Source of the DNA: Pseudomonadota bacterium
Lineage (GTDB): Bacteria > Pseudomonadota > Gammaproteobacteria > Xanthomonadales > SZUA-38
Reading direction: 5' to 3'
DNA: 64,000 nt
NCBI GenBank assembly: GCA_039033415.1
Contig: JBCCCR010000010.1
Span: forward strand, 62,001-126,000
In this document: positions 15,817 through 25,429 of the stretch, in pieces
Layout: every line of letters begins with the position of its first letter
How positions within the stretch are numbered: the first letter of the stretch is position 1
Notes under the pieces: generated by a model
What the model was told of the DNA's origin: nothing
The model's database searches: none
The model's input: only the letters and a program-made list of their open reading frames with translations
Program-made: the position numbers and the translations under genes

Positions 15817-18066
15817 ATGACGCTGTTTCGCCATCTGCCCTATCTACTGCTCATCGCCTTCTTGGCGTCGGCGGCCGTGCAGGCAAATCCCCGACAAAAT
15901 TTTGATGTGCTCGCTGGTGCACCCATCGATGATGAGCTGCCGGCCCAGAGCCCGGGTTCTGCCGCCAGCGTAAATCGGACCCTTCGGCCCGCCCTCAGCT
16001 ATCCCACGCTTCGACTCGATGAGCGCGAACGACGGCCGGCAGCGATTTCCCAGGCTCCAGCCCTGAGAGCCACGCAACTTGCGGCAGGCGTCACTTCGGA
16101 TTTTGCCGAGCTTGTCGGAGAGAGTCTGGGAGTGAAGCTCCCCCGGTTCGGGCGCGATGTGTTTCACAGCGAGACTCGGGGTTACTCAGCTTCCGATCAG
16201 ATGCCGGTGCCGGCTGACTTTGTGCTCGGTCCCGGCGATGAGGTCTATCTGCGTGCGTGGGGGACCATCGAAATCGACTACCGGGCAACGATTGATCGCC
16301 TTGGAGAGATTGCGATTCCCAAAGTGGGAACCGTGCCGCTGGCTGGTGTTCGCTACAGCGATCTTCGTACGCACCTGCGAGCGGCGATCGGTCGCGTATT
16401 CAAGGGATTCGAACTCTCAGTAAGCCTCGGCCAGCTGAAGACCATTCAGATCTATGTGGCCGGCTTTGCCCGGTCTCCCGGCAGCTACACCATCCCTAGT
16501 CTATCGGGAGGGATCAACGCTCTGTTCGCCGCCGGTGGCCCTGCCCCGGCTGGCGATCTTCGTCGCCTTGTGCTGCGCCGCGAGGGACAGGACCTGCACA
16601 CCTTCGATCTGTATCGACTGCTGATCGAAGGCGACATGACTGATGTTCGACTGATGCCCAATGACGTGCTTTACATTCCACCGCAGCGCGGCGAGGTGGC
16701 CATCGCCGGCGCCGTAAACGCGCCGGCGGTATTCCAGTTCAGCGAGACGGACACCCTGGGTGACCTGATTCGTTTCGCCGGGGGTCTGGGAACGACCGCC
16801 GATACGCACCGGATCACGATCGAAAGCATCAACGCTGATGGAGATCGCCTGGTGGAATCATTGGAATTGAATGAGTCCAGCGCCAGGCGGCAGCTCCGGC
16901 CCGGTGATCTGGCCGTAGTGACTCCGGTCAATATGCGGATTGATGATGCGGTCACGCTTCGTGGCCATGTCGCCAACCCGTTCCGCCACCCCTTTTCACC
17001 AGGCATGCGGATTTCAGACCTGATTCCGTCTCGCGAAGCGCTGATATCGCCCCGCTATTGGCTGGAGCGCAACCGTGAATCTCAGTGGATCTCGGGCGCG
17101 AAGCGTGAGCCCGGTGGTTCGTTTTCGGACAACCTGCCGGACGTCAATTGGGAGTACGCCGCATTGGAAAGGCTCAATGCCGACACCCTGACCAGCGAGC
17201 TGATCGCGGTGAGGCTCGACAAGGCAGTACTCGAGCGCGATCCAGCATTTGACCTGGTGCTTCAGCCCGGCGACGTGCTGACGGTTTACGCATTGGATGA
17301 TTTTCGTGTGCGCCGTACTCAGCGCCCAAGATTCGTGCGTATCGAGGGCGAGGTCGGTCGGTCGGGAGTTTACTCACTGACACCCGGTGATGGGCTTGAA
17401 GAGCTGATTCGCCTCGCTGGCGGCACAACTGATATGGCCTACCTGTTTGGCCTGGAACTTCGCCGAGAGTCCGTGCGGGCACGACAGGCAGCCCGGATCA
17501 ACGAATCGATCGATCAACTCGAGCGGGAGTATCAGCGTCACCTGATCGAGCGTTCCCGCAACGTGCTTAGCGGCGACCTGTCGCTGGCCATTCCGCCCGA
17601 ATCCGACGCCATCGCTCACCTTATCGCCCGGCTGCGTGAAGCGAAGCCGACGGGGCGCATGGTACTTGAACTGGAGCCCGGGATTGCTGTGGCCAGCGAA
17701 CTGCCGACGCTGGGCCTTACGGACGGGGATACCGTCTATGTTCCCGCCCGGCCCGAAACCATCGAGGTGGTCGGTGCTGTGATCCGTGAAGGGTCGTTTC
17801 TCTACTCCGAGGGTCGAGGCTACAAGGGCTACATCGAGCACGCAGGGCCTATCCCCAGCGCCAATCTGCGCCAGATTTACGTTCTCCGGCCCGACGGGAC
17901 CTTTGTCAAAGCCTCCCGCAAGCTCGCGCTGGCACCTGGCGACGCCATCGTAATTCCCGAGAAGGTCGATCGGGCCACCTGGGTACGCCGTCTCAAGGAC
18001 TGGACCCAGGTGCTGTATCAGTTTGGTCTCGGCGCCGCGGGTCTCAAGATCCTGGAGGGTCTCTAA
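15817..18066 (+). CDS. Wza-like outer-membrane polysaccharide export protein
   Basis: 749 residues with a signal peptide (LLLIAFLASAAVQA). The Poly_export domain follows at about 125-215 (VPADFVLGPGDEVYLRAWG). Several SLBB repeats follow, for example IQIYVAGFARSPGSYTI, VAIAGAVNAPAVFQF, VRIEGEVGRSGVYSLTPGDG and IEVVGAVIREGSFLY. The C-terminal helix VLYQFGLGAAGLKILEGL would form the membrane-crossing ring. There is no lipobox cysteine. It is longer than E. coli Wza (about 380) through extra SLBB repeats, as in many marine and soil exopolysaccharide systems. It heads the export operon and is followed after 2 bp by the Wzz-like gene. Confidence 0.92.
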   Translation: MTLFRHLPYLLLIAFLASAAVQANPRQNFDVLAGAPIDDELPAQSPGSAASVNRTLRPALSYPTLRLDERERRPAAISQAPALRATQLAAGVTSDFAELVGESLGVKLPRFGRDVFHSETRGYSASDQMPVPADFVLGPGDEVYLRAWGTIEIDYRATIDRLGEIAIPKVGTVPLAGVRYSDLRTHLRAAIGRVFKGFELSVSLGQLKTIQIYVAGFARSPGSYTIPSLSGGINALFAAGGPAPAGDLRRLVLRREGQDLHTFDLYRLLIEGDMTDVRLMPNDVLYIPPQRGEVAIAGAVNAPAVFQFSETDTLGDLIRFAGGLGTTADTHRITIESINADGDRLVESLELNESSARRQLRPGDLAVVTPVNMRIDDAVTLRGHVANPFRHPFSPGMRISDLIPSREALISPRYWLERNRESQWISGAKREPGGSFSDNLPDVNWEYAALERLNADTLTSELIAVRLDKAVLERDPAFDLVLQPGDVLTVYALDDFRVRRTQRPRFVRIEGEVGRSGVYSLTPGDGLEELIRLAGGTTDMAYLFGLELRRESVRARQAARINESIDQLEREYQRHLIERSRNVLSGDLSLAIPPESDAIAHLIARLREAKPTGRMVLELEPGIAVASELPTLGLTDGDTVYVPARPETIEVVGAVIREGSFLYSEGRGYKGYIEHAGPIPSANLRQIYVLRPDGTFVKASRKLALAPGDAIVIPEKVDRATWVRRLKDWTQVLYQFGLGAAGLKILEGL

Positions 18067-18068
18067 TC

Positions 18069-19301
18069 ATGTCTCCCCCCGCACTGACGCATTCGCAGCC
18101 CGCGGAAAATGCACCGGAACTCAGCGTTATGCCGCTGCTGCTGGTGTTAGCAAGGCGCCTGCCACTGTTGGCTGGCCTGCCGCTGGCGGCCGCTATTGTC
18201 GCGGTCATCTACTGCAAATTGGTCGACCCGGTTTACACCGCAACCGCACGGATCCTGCCGCCGCAATACAACGAAAACACGGTTTCGGGCATGCAGAACC
18301 AGCTCGGCGGCGAAAGCCAGCTCGGCAACAGCGCGCTGACATTGAAAAATCCCACGGACCTGTTTGTAGGCGTTCTTAAGAGTCGCACGATCATGGACGC
18401 GGTAATTGATAACCAGTCGCTCGCCGAGCATTACGGGATGGCCAAGTCGCATGACCTGCGCCAGAAACTTGGGGGCTCCACCACGATTCGCGCCGGCAAA
18501 GACGGCATCGTTTCGATCAGCGTTGAGGACCTGGATCCGGAACGAGCGGCTGAGATTGCGAACGCGTACGTCCGCCAGTTTTACGCCTTTTCGGCGGAGC
18601 TTGCGCAACAGCAGGCCCAACGCCGCAGCGACTTTTACGACAACGCTCTGACGCGCGCCCGGGCCAGGCTGGACCAGGCCGATATGGCTTTGTCATCCGT
18701 GGAAAAGCAGACCGGGTTTACCAGGCTCAATGGGCAGGATCAGGCGATTGTGCAGGCAGCCGCAGAGATTCAGGCACAAATCGCCGCACGGGAAATCCAG
18801 CTACGAACCATGGCCAGCTACACGACCGAAGCCAATCCGGATGTGCAGCTTTACAAGCGCGAACTCAGTCACCTGCGAGAAGAGCTTGAGTCGATGAAGG
18901 GTGGCCTCGGTTCCACCGAGGGTCGGGCGCTGATCGAGCTGGGCGGAGCACCAGACGCGCTGCAGCTACACGGCCAACGCCAGCGGGAAGTTGAATACTG
19001 GGAGTCCATCGTCCTTGTAGTCGGCCGGTTCGGCGAGCTCGGCAAGATTGACGTCACGCGGGATATGTCATTGTTCCAGGTCTTGGACTGGGCCATTGCG
19101 CCGGAAGACAAATCGAAGCCGCGTACCTCCGTGGCTGCCATCCTGACGTTGCTTGGAACCGGCTCCGGCTGCCTCTTCTGGGTACTCGCCAGTGCCTACG
19201 TTATGGAGCGGCGGCGCCAAAGCGAGCGGTTTGAGGACCAATGGCAGGAGCTCCTCGCCACACTCCTGTTCTTCAATAACCGGCGGCAGGTGTCCAGTTG
19301 A
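18069..19301 (+). CDS. Wzz-type chain-length determinant / polysaccharide co-polymerase
   Basis: 410 residues. The Wzz domain starts after a first membrane helix (LAGLPLAAAIVAVIYC, residues about 35-55) with DPVYTATARILPPQ. A long coiled-coil periplasmic segment (about 180-300) follows, then a second helix near 355-378. No Walker motifs or tyrosine cluster are present, so the cytoplasmic kinase part found in Wzc is absent, and no separate kinase gene was seen in the locus. It regulates chain length with Wzy and Wza. Confidence 0.88.
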   Translation: MSPPALTHSQPAENAPELSVMPLLLVLARRLPLLAGLPLAAAIVAVIYCKLVDPVYTATARILPPQYNENTVSGMQNQLGGESQLGNSALTLKNPTDLFVGVLKSRTIMDAVIDNQSLAEHYGMAKSHDLRQKLGGSTTIRAGKDGIVSISVEDLDPERAAEIANAYVRQFYAFSAELAQQQAQRRSDFYDNALTRARARLDQADMALSSVEKQTGFTRLNGQDQAIVQAAAEIQAQIAAREIQLRTMASYTTEANPDVQLYKRELSHLREELESMKGGLGSTEGRALIELGGAPDALQLHGQRQREVEYWESIVLVVGRFGELGKIDVTRDMSLFQVLDWAIAPEDKSKPRTSVAAILTLLGTGSGCLFWVLASAYVMERRRQSERFEDQWQELLATLLFFNNRRQVSS

Positions 19302-20569
19302 TGAACACGACCCGTCAATCGGTGCGGCGCAACGTCAGCGCACTCTACGTGCTTCAACTCACCGGCTACGTGTTACCGCTGCTAACGGTGCCCTACCTGA
19401 TGCAGACACTCGGCGCGGACGGGTTCGGTGCTTTAGCGAAGGCCGCCGGCCTGATCATGCTCGGAGTGATTGCGGTAGATGCAGGCGTCAACACCGTCAC
19501 CATCACGCAGCTGGCGCGTGAAGGTACAAAGCAGGATCTTGCCACCGAACTTTACTGGGCCAATCAGGCCCTTCGTATCGCGCGCATTGTCGGGGTCAGT
19601 CTGGTTTTGCTGGGGCTTTACGCATTACTCGACGAAGGATGGTTTCGCTGGGACCTCGTCGCCGCCAGTTCGCTGATGCTGATCGGCGGCTGGCTTTTTC
19701 CCACCTGGCTGTTTCAGGGGCTGGAAGTGATGACGCTGACTACGATTTGCAGCATCACGGGGCGTCTAATCAGCGTGCTGCTGATCTTCGTGCTGATCCG
19801 CTCTCCAGACGATGTGCTGTTGGCGGCAGTGCTGCAAGGTAGCGCGACCCTGCTATCCGGCCTGTTTGCCCAGGTTGCGCTGCACCGAAAGCTCCGGATC
19901 GGCCCTCCGCCAAGCGCAAGGCGTTGGCTGGCCCGCATTCGAAGGCTGCGTCGCAGTATCAACTATCTGAGCACGTCGGAATGGCTGACCGCTGCCGCGG
20001 GTAACGTCAGCGTAGTCGCGCTTGGCTTCTTTTGCGCTGATGCGGTGGTTGGCGTCTTTGCAGCTCTCGAAAAGATTGCCCGCGCACTGATAGGTTTGGC
20101 GCAGCCCTTTTTACGCGCGCTGCTGCCGGTGCAGATCAGACGCTTTGCTGGTGACTCAAATCAGGCCGCCCGCTGGGCGCGCACCTGGGTGCTGCGCCTG
20201 ACGCTGGCGGGCGTCGTTTCCGGCGGGTGCCTCGCCGCAGTCGGTTTTCCCTTATTGCAGTGGGCCCTGGGCGCTCCCCAAGCACTGGAGCCAAGCTGGC
20301 TCATCGGCGTCGGTCTGTGGGTTGCTCTGGCAATCAGCGCGGGGGCGGCTGGCCAACTTCACTGCCTCGCCAGCGGCGCCAAAACCGCTTACGCCAACAT
20401 TCTGGGTTTGTCCGCCATATTCCAGCTAGCAAGCGTCGTGCTCGGCGCTGCGATGCTCGGCATTGATGGCGTTCTGTTCGCACTTTGGTTCAGCGAAGTC
20501 CTTCGCTGCATCAGCTTTTTTTGTCATTCAAACATCCGCGTGAAAAGGAGTTCGTCATGCGCATCCTAA
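19301..20569 (+). CDS. Wzx-like polysaccharide repeat-unit flippase
   Basis: About 422 residues with 12 or more membrane helices, of the polysaccharide-synthesis flippase family (PF01943). The start NVSALYVLQLTGYVLPLLTVPYLMQTLGADGFG is a typical Wzx N-terminus. ATG 19301 shares its A with the Wzz stop (TGATG), so they are coupled. It moves lipid-linked repeat units across the inner membrane. Confidence 0.93.
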   Translation: MNTTRQSVRRNVSALYVLQLTGYVLPLLTVPYLMQTLGADGFGALAKAAGLIMLGVIAVDAGVNTVTITQLAREGTKQDLATELYWANQALRIARIVGVSLVLLGLYALLDEGWFRWDLVAASSLMLIGGWLFPTWLFQGLEVMTLTTICSITGRLISVLLIFVLIRSPDDVLLAAVLQGSATLLSGLFAQVALHRKLRIGPPPSARRWLARIRRLRRSINYLSTSEWLTAAAGNVSVVALGFFCADAVVGVFAALEKIARALIGLAQPFLRALLPVQIRRFAGDSNQAARWARTWVLRLTLAGVVSGGCLAAVGFPLLQWALGAPQALEPSWLIGVGLWVALAISAGAAGQLHCLASGAKTAYANILGLSAIFQLASVVLGAAMLGIDGVLFALWFSEVLRCISFFCHSNIRVKRSSSCAS

Positions 20570-21792
20570 ATGTTTCTTCTCTCTACCCACCCAACGTTGT
20601 TGGCGGCGCCGAAATGGGGCTGAAAACCATCTCTGAAGCGATGGTCGACCTGGGTCACCAGCTACATGTCGCCACTCTTCAGCCGCCGAAAGGAATCGGT
20701 AAGCCGGTCGGCGATCCAAGCGGAAAGGTTGAGGTACACGGTTTTCCTTTAGCCAATATCTACTGGCCCTTCGATCAGAATTTGCGACCGAGCCCTGCCC
20801 GCGTCCTCTGGCACAGCCTCGATACGGAGAACCGAATGATGGCCGCCAACGTGGCCAAGCTTGTTCAACGCCTGCAGCCAGACGTCGTGCTAACGCGAAA
20901 CCTCCAGGGCTTTTCGACCGCGGTAATTCCCGCGGTGGCTCGCCTTGGAGTTCCCGTGATTCACGTGCTGCACGACTTCAGCCTGGTCTGTCCGCGCACA
21001 ACCATGTTTAAGAACGGCAAGGAGTGTGGAATGCGCAGCGAACGCTGCAACGGTTGCCGTCTCCTGACCCCTCGCCGCTGGCGGCATACCGAAGCGCTGA
21101 GTGGCGTCATTGGAGTCAGCCGGGCGGTGCTGGATGTGCACCTGGATCATGGCTTATTCCGCAACTTGCCGGCAAAGGTCATCCACAACGCTTTGCGACC
21201 GGAGATCAAGATCGCGGATCGCGCCGAAGTCCGAAAGGACGGTCCGCTAAAGCTCGGATTTTTGGGACGCGTGGAACAACCCAAAGGCATCGAGACGCTA
21301 CTGAAAGCTTGCCATAACCTGCATCGTACGGGGCGAGCCTTTGAACTCATGGTCGCTGGCCGGGGCCAGGAAGACTATCTTCGTTATCTGAAGGCACGGT
21401 TCCCTGAGGTGCCGGTCACCTATGAGGGTTTTGTTGAGTCCGCCAGCTTCCTGAAGGCCTTGGACGTGCTCGTATTCCCTACCGAATGCCAGGAGGCATT
21501 GGGTAACGGTGTATTCGAGGCGTTTTCTCAGGGCACGCTCGTCATAGGCTCTGACCGTGGCGGCATCCCAGAGTCCATCGATCATGGCACCAATGGAATC
21601 GTATTTCCCGCTGGCGATGTCGACGCGCTTACGTCGCGACTTCACCAGATATTTGACAACCTCCAGCTGCGTCGAGCGCTTGCACAGAACGCCCTCGTCA
21701 AATCACGTCAGTATCTAGCGCCGAATCGGGCGAGAAGCTACGTCGAGTTTGTCGAAACCGTCACAGACCGTGCCACTGCGGCAATCGCCTGA
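20557..21792 (+). CDS. Glycosyltransferase, GT4 family
   Basis: 411 residues, GT-B fold. The N-lobe starts MRILNVSSLYPPNVVGGAE. The C-lobe has KLGFLGRVEQPKGIETLL and the E-x7-E type motif EALGNGVFEAF, followed by GSDRGGIPE. A cysteine-rich stretch near residues 155-175 (six Cys) is common in one branch of this family. ATG 20557, behind AAAAGGAG, overlaps the Wzx end by 13 bp. It adds a sugar to the lipid-linked repeat unit; donor and linkage are unknown. Confidence 0.92.
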   Translation: MRILNVSSLYPPNVVGGAEMGLKTISEAMVDLGHQLHVATLQPPKGIGKPVGDPSGKVEVHGFPLANIYWPFDQNLRPSPARVLWHSLDTENRMMAANVAKLVQRLQPDVVLTRNLQGFSTAVIPAVARLGVPVIHVLHDFSLVCPRTTMFKNGKECGMRSERCNGCRLLTPRRWRHTEALSGVIGVSRAVLDVHLDHGLFRNLPAKVIHNALRPEIKIADRAEVRKDGPLKLGFLGRVEQPKGIETLLKACHNLHRTGRAFELMVAGRGQEDYLRYLKARFPEVPVTYEGFVESASFLKALDVLVFPTECQEALGNGVFEAFSQGTLVIGSDRGGIPESIDHGTNGIVFPAGDVDALTSRLHQIFDNLQLRRALAQNALVKSRQYLAPNRARSYVEFVETVTDRATAAIA

Positions 21793-23060
21793 TGCTGCTC
21801 ATTGGCTGGCCAGTTGAGGTACGCACGAGGGAGGGGCTGATCTTGCTGGCGGCCGGCTCCTTCCTGCTCCTTAACGTCACGGCTGGCCCTGTTCGCTGGA
21901 TACTATCCCAGGCGGGCCTATCACCGCTGATTTATGCCCCCAACCTGCTGATGCTGGCGTGTGTGGCATGGCACACGGCGGCCGAACCCCATACCCGGGG
22001 CTTCTCAGCGCTCACACTCATCGCGTGGCTGGCCCCGGTGCATGCCATGGTCATCGGTCTGCTGTTCCTTTCGCCGGTGCAGTTAGCGATGGGAGTCTAT
22101 GTCTTGCTTCCGTTCTGGTTCGGCCTCAGCTGTGGCCCGGTACTACTTCGCCGCTGGCGCAACATTTCGCCGTTCATCGGGTGGTTTTGGCTGATTGCAG
22201 CTGGCGGTGTATTGGCAAATGTCGTGGTGACCTTTCCCTGGGAAGGGTTTGGTTACTCCGTCGGAAACCTTGAGGTCGACGGATCACGCCAGTGGTACGC
22301 GGGTGGGGGCAATAAACGCCTGGCGGGCTTTTCCCGGGCGTCATTCGACGCCGCAGTTCAGATCCAACTCCTGGCCCTGCTGATGGTGCTGGCATGCCGG
22401 AGCTTTACGCTGAGGGTATTGATCTGGGGGCTTTCTCTTGCCGCGATTTACCCCACGAATAGCAAAGGCATCATGTTGGTGGCACTGATCATGACCCCGA
22501 TCGTCCTGCTACAGCATCGACTGCCCCAGTCACCGTTGCGCGTACTGCCGGCCCTGTTCGGCGTGCTTGCACTGGCGCTGCCGCTTTCCACTCTGCTGTT
22601 CACGTTTGACTCCCAGTTCAACGATCCAAAGCTCGCCAGCGCTACCTTTTCCTTTTTTGACCGGCTCAATCGCATGTGGCCAGAGGCATGGGAGCTTCTA
22701 CACGGAGACGGCAACCTGCTGCTCGGCCGAGGGATAGGTGGTATCGGCACCGGCCAGACCTACTTCGAGTCCTCCCGCTTCAATGCGGGAGACAACCTTT
22801 TTATGTATTGGATGGTGGTCTACGGCCTCTCCGCCATTCCCGGCTTTGCCTTGATTCTGGCGCGGACGCTGCGCCTTCGGCCTCTGGAATCCCCAGAACA
22901 ATTTCGTGTTTATGCCTTGGTCATGGCCACACTCATTTACGGGAGCATGACCAACATTGTGGAGAACGCTGTGTTCGCATTGGTGTGCGGCATGGTGGTT
23001 CGTTATCTGTGTTCGCGGCCACCCCGCCGCCCTCGAATGGAACCTGCTCATGTCTGCTGA
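21792..23060 (+). CDS. Wzy-like O-antigen/exopolysaccharide polymerase
   Basis: 422 residues with about 11-12 membrane helices. A large periplasmic loop near 290-345 holds the pattern GNLLLGRGIGGIGTGQ, in line with the Wzy_C/O-antigen ligase family (PF04932). ATG 21792 is coupled to the preceding stop (TGATG). Together with Wzx it makes this a Wzx/Wzy-dependent pathway. Polymerase rather than ligase is inferred from the locus. Confidence 0.83.
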   Translation: MLLIGWPVEVRTREGLILLAAGSFLLLNVTAGPVRWILSQAGLSPLIYAPNLLMLACVAWHTAAEPHTRGFSALTLIAWLAPVHAMVIGLLFLSPVQLAMGVYVLLPFWFGLSCGPVLLRRWRNISPFIGWFWLIAAGGVLANVVVTFPWEGFGYSVGNLEVDGSRQWYAGGGNKRLAGFSRASFDAAVQIQLLALLMVLACRSFTLRVLIWGLSLAAIYPTNSKGIMLVALIMTPIVLLQHRLPQSPLRVLPALFGVLALALPLSTLLFTFDSQFNDPKLASATFSFFDRLNRMWPEAWELLHGDGNLLLGRGIGGIGTGQTYFESSRFNAGDNLFMYWMVVYGLSAIPGFALILARTLRLRPLESPEQFRVYALVMATLIYGSMTNIVENAVFALVCGMVVRYLCSRPPRRPRMEPAHVC

Positions 23061-24141
23061 ACCCTTACTTTGGATCAACGCCCGATTTCTTGGGCGCCCA
23101 GTTACCGGCGTCGAGCGGGTCGCGCGGGAAATACTGGAGGTGATCGCCCACGACTATGTCGATCATGAGGGGCTCCTTCACATTGACGGCCGTCGCTGGC
23201 GACCCCGCCTCATCGCGCCCAGATCTGTGCGGTGTGATTCACCTTGGCCTAACCTTCCGCTGGTGCGGATTGGCCCGGGCAATGGCCACATGTGGGAGCA
23301 GACGACGCTGGCCCTTTGCACCGCTGGCGACTGGCTGCTCAATCTCTGCAACACCGGTCCCGTGTTTAAGCGGCGACAGATCAGTTTTCTGCACGACGCC
23401 CAGCCGTTTGCGATACCGGAAAATTTCTCCTTCGCATTTCGGGCATGGTATCGATGGCTATATCGTCTCCAAAGCCGCAATGCCTATCGCATCGCGGTGA
23501 ACAGTCGGTTTACCGCCGGAGAGCTTGCTCGCCATATTGGGCTTGATCCTGGGAAAACGGTGCTGTGTCCGCTGGGTGTTGATCATGCCGAGGGCATCCT
23601 GGACGAGCTCAGCGAAGAACGGCACGCGTCGCTTCCCGAGGGACCCTTCCTGCTGGTGGTTTCGAGTTCCAGCCCGAACAAGAACATCGGTGGCGTCATG
23701 GCCGCACTGGCGGAACTTGGCGAAAAAGCACCACCTTGCGTGATGGTAGGTCAACTCGATCAGCGACATTTTGCATCGGTCTCGCTCAATCCCGAGCTGA
23801 TCCATCATCTGGGTTACGTTTCCGACGCGGTCTTAAAAAAGCTCTATCGTCACGCCAGCGGTCTGGTATTCCCTTCCTACTACGAAGGGTTTGGCCTGCC
23901 ACCTCTGGAGGCGATGGCCCACGGCTGCCCTGTGATAGTGAGCAACTGTTCGGCCATGCCCGAGGTGTGTGGCGACGCGGCCATCTACTGTGATCCCTCG
24001 CGACCGGCGTCGATCGCCAACGCCATCGCCGGGCTGCTTCAGGAGGAGAGACCCGAGCGACGCCGCACAGCCGTGCAACAGCACGCACGGAGATACAGCT
24101 GGTCCCACGCTGCGTCCAACCTCATCAATACGTTACCCTAG
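23050..24141 (+). CDS. Glycosyltransferase, GT4 family
   Basis: 363 residues, GT-B fold. The N-lobe begins [23 protein letters not shown], a pattern of mannosyl- or rhamnosyl-type GT4 enzymes. The C-lobe holds [31 protein letters not shown] (E-x7-E) and [15 protein letters not shown] 23050 overlaps the Wzy end by 11 bp. It is the last gene of the Wza-to-GT operon before an AT-rich break. Confidence 0.92.
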   Translation: MSAEPLLWINARFLGRPVTGVERVAREILEVIAHDYVDHEGLLHIDGRRWRPRLIAPRSVRCDSPWPNLPLVRIGPGNGHMWEQTTLALCTAGDWLLNLCNTGPVFKRRQISFLHDAQPFAIPENFSFAFRAWYRWLYRLQSRNAYRIAVNSRFTAGELARHIGLDPGKTVLCPLGVDHAEGILDELSEERHASLPEGPFLLVVSSSSPNKNIGGVMAALAELGEKAPPCVMVGQLDQRHFASVSLNPELIHHLGYVSDAVLKKLYRHASGLVFPSYYEGFGLPPLEAMAHGCPVIVSNCSAMPEVCGDAAIYCDPSRPASIANAIAGLLQEERPERRRTAVQQHARRYSWSHAASNLINTLP

Positions 24142-24151
24142 TTTGCATTTG

Positions 24152-24185
24152 TATCATTTTTAAAGTTCATTATTTTCATTATAAT
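24152..24185 (+). promoter_or_regulatory. Probable promoter of the last glycosyltransferase gene
   Basis: A consensus -10 TATAAT lies at 24180-24185, within an AT-rich block holding TATCATTTTTA (24152-24162) and TTCATTATTTTCAT (24166-24179). Both words also occur in the control region at 15633-15816. No good -35 is visible at 17 bp, which suits an activated promoter. The -10 overlaps the in-frame ATG at 24184, which argues for translation starting at 24214. Confidence 0.5.
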
Positions 24186-24213
24186 GAGCTCAAAGGAAAC
24201 GAGGGATGAAATA

Positions 24214-25392
24214 ATGAAAATTGCAGTGGTTCACGACTGGTGTGTCGTTTACGGGGGTGCGGAGCGCGTCCTGGAACAGATTCTGGATACCTACCCGGAA
24301 GCGGATCTGTTTAGCCTTATCGACAAAGTACCGGAAGACCAGCGTGGATTTCTGCGTGGCAAAACCCCCAAAACCAGCTTTCTTCAACAGATCCCGGGGG
24401 TTCGCCGCATGTATCGGAAGCTGTTACCTCTGATGCCGCTGGCCATTGAGCAGTTTGATCTATCGGATTACGACCTGGTCATCTCGAGCAGCTACTGCGT
24501 AGCCAAAGGCGTGCTCACCGGGCCCAATCAGCTCCACGTGAGCTACTGCCATTCCCCCATGCGGTATGCCTGGGACCACTATCACGAGTATCTGAACGAG
24601 CTGAATCTCAAGAGAGGTCCGCTTTCCTGGTTTGTGCGCTGGCAGCTTCATCGCATTCGCAACTGGGACGTACGCTCGGCCAATACGGTGGATCGATTCA
24701 TCGCCAATTCTCGGTTCGTGCAGGCCAGAATTGAGAAGTTCTATCGACGTGACTCAGATCTGGTGTTTCCGCCGGTGGATACCGATCTGTTCCAACCCGC
24801 TGACGAACGCTCAGGCTTTTATGTAGCGGCCGGGCGTTTTGTACCCTTCAAGCGCCTCGACCTGGCGGTACGCGCCTTCAAAGACCTGCCCGACAAGCAG
24901 CTAATTATGATCGGCGGCGGACCGGAGATGGAGAAGCTGAAATCACTTGCAGGACCCAACGTCACCTTCCTCGGATTCCAACCGCCGGCGGTAATGCGCG
25001 ACTACCTGTCCCGGGCGAAAGGTTTCATTTTCCCCTCGGAGGAAGACTTCGGCATCGTGCCGGTGGAAGCTCAGTCCTGCGGCACTCCCGTTATCGCCTT
25101 CGGTTCCGGTGGCGCACTGGAGACCGTTGTGCCTCTATCGCCCGGGGCAGATGGGCGCGGCCACGCTCCGACCGGCGTGTTCTTCAACGAGCAAACCCCA
25201 GCATCCTTGCGGGAAGCTATCAAACAGTTCGAAACGCACGCTTTACAGTTTGATCCATATTCGATCGCAGCCCACGCGTCCAGCTTTTCTCCGAGGGCAT
25301 TCCGCGAGAACCTTAAACGGATCGTGGACGAAGCCTTGGCAACGCGCCGCTATCAGCCAGGGACTCCCCGTCCGCTGCTAGCAGCCGCCTGA
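24214..25392 (+). CDS. Glycosyltransferase, GT4 family (WbaZ-like)
   Basis: 392 residues. MKIAVVHDWCVVYGGAERV and the CHSPMRYAWDHYHEY segment are characteristic of the WbaZ-like mannosyltransferase group of GT4. The C-lobe shows YVAAGRFVPFKRLDLAV and the E-x7-E motif EDFGIVPVEAQ followed by GTPVIAFGSGGALETV. Start ATG 24214 lies behind GAGGGATG; ATG 24184 would begin inside the -10 box. It appears to be a separate transcription unit with its own promoter. A mannose donor is likely from family resemblance, not proven. Confidence 0.9.
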   Translation: MKIAVVHDWCVVYGGAERVLEQILDTYPEADLFSLIDKVPEDQRGFLRGKTPKTSFLQQIPGVRRMYRKLLPLMPLAIEQFDLSDYDLVISSSYCVAKGVLTGPNQLHVSYCHSPMRYAWDHYHEYLNELNLKRGPLSWFVRWQLHRIRNWDVRSANTVDRFIANSRFVQARIEKFYRRDSDLVFPPVDTDLFQPADERSGFYVAAGRFVPFKRLDLAVRAFKDLPDKQLIMIGGGPEMEKLKSLAGPNVTFLGFQPPAVMRDYLSRAKGFIFPSEEDFGIVPVEAQSCGTPVIAFGSGGALETVVPLSPGADGRGHAPTGVFFNEQTPASLREAIKQFETHALQFDPYSIAAHASSFSPRAFRENLKRIVDEALATRRYQPGTPRPLLAAA

Positions 25393-25429
25393 TAGGGAAG
25401 TCAGGGTCCAGTAATCTACCGGAGTTCTT

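Noticed and set aside
10934-25392. PEP-CTERM/exosortase-type exopolysaccharide locus
   Set aside because: No exosortase, PEP-CTERM protein or PrsK/PrsR-like pair was found. The locus is an ordinary Wzx/Wzy type with H-NOX signalling.
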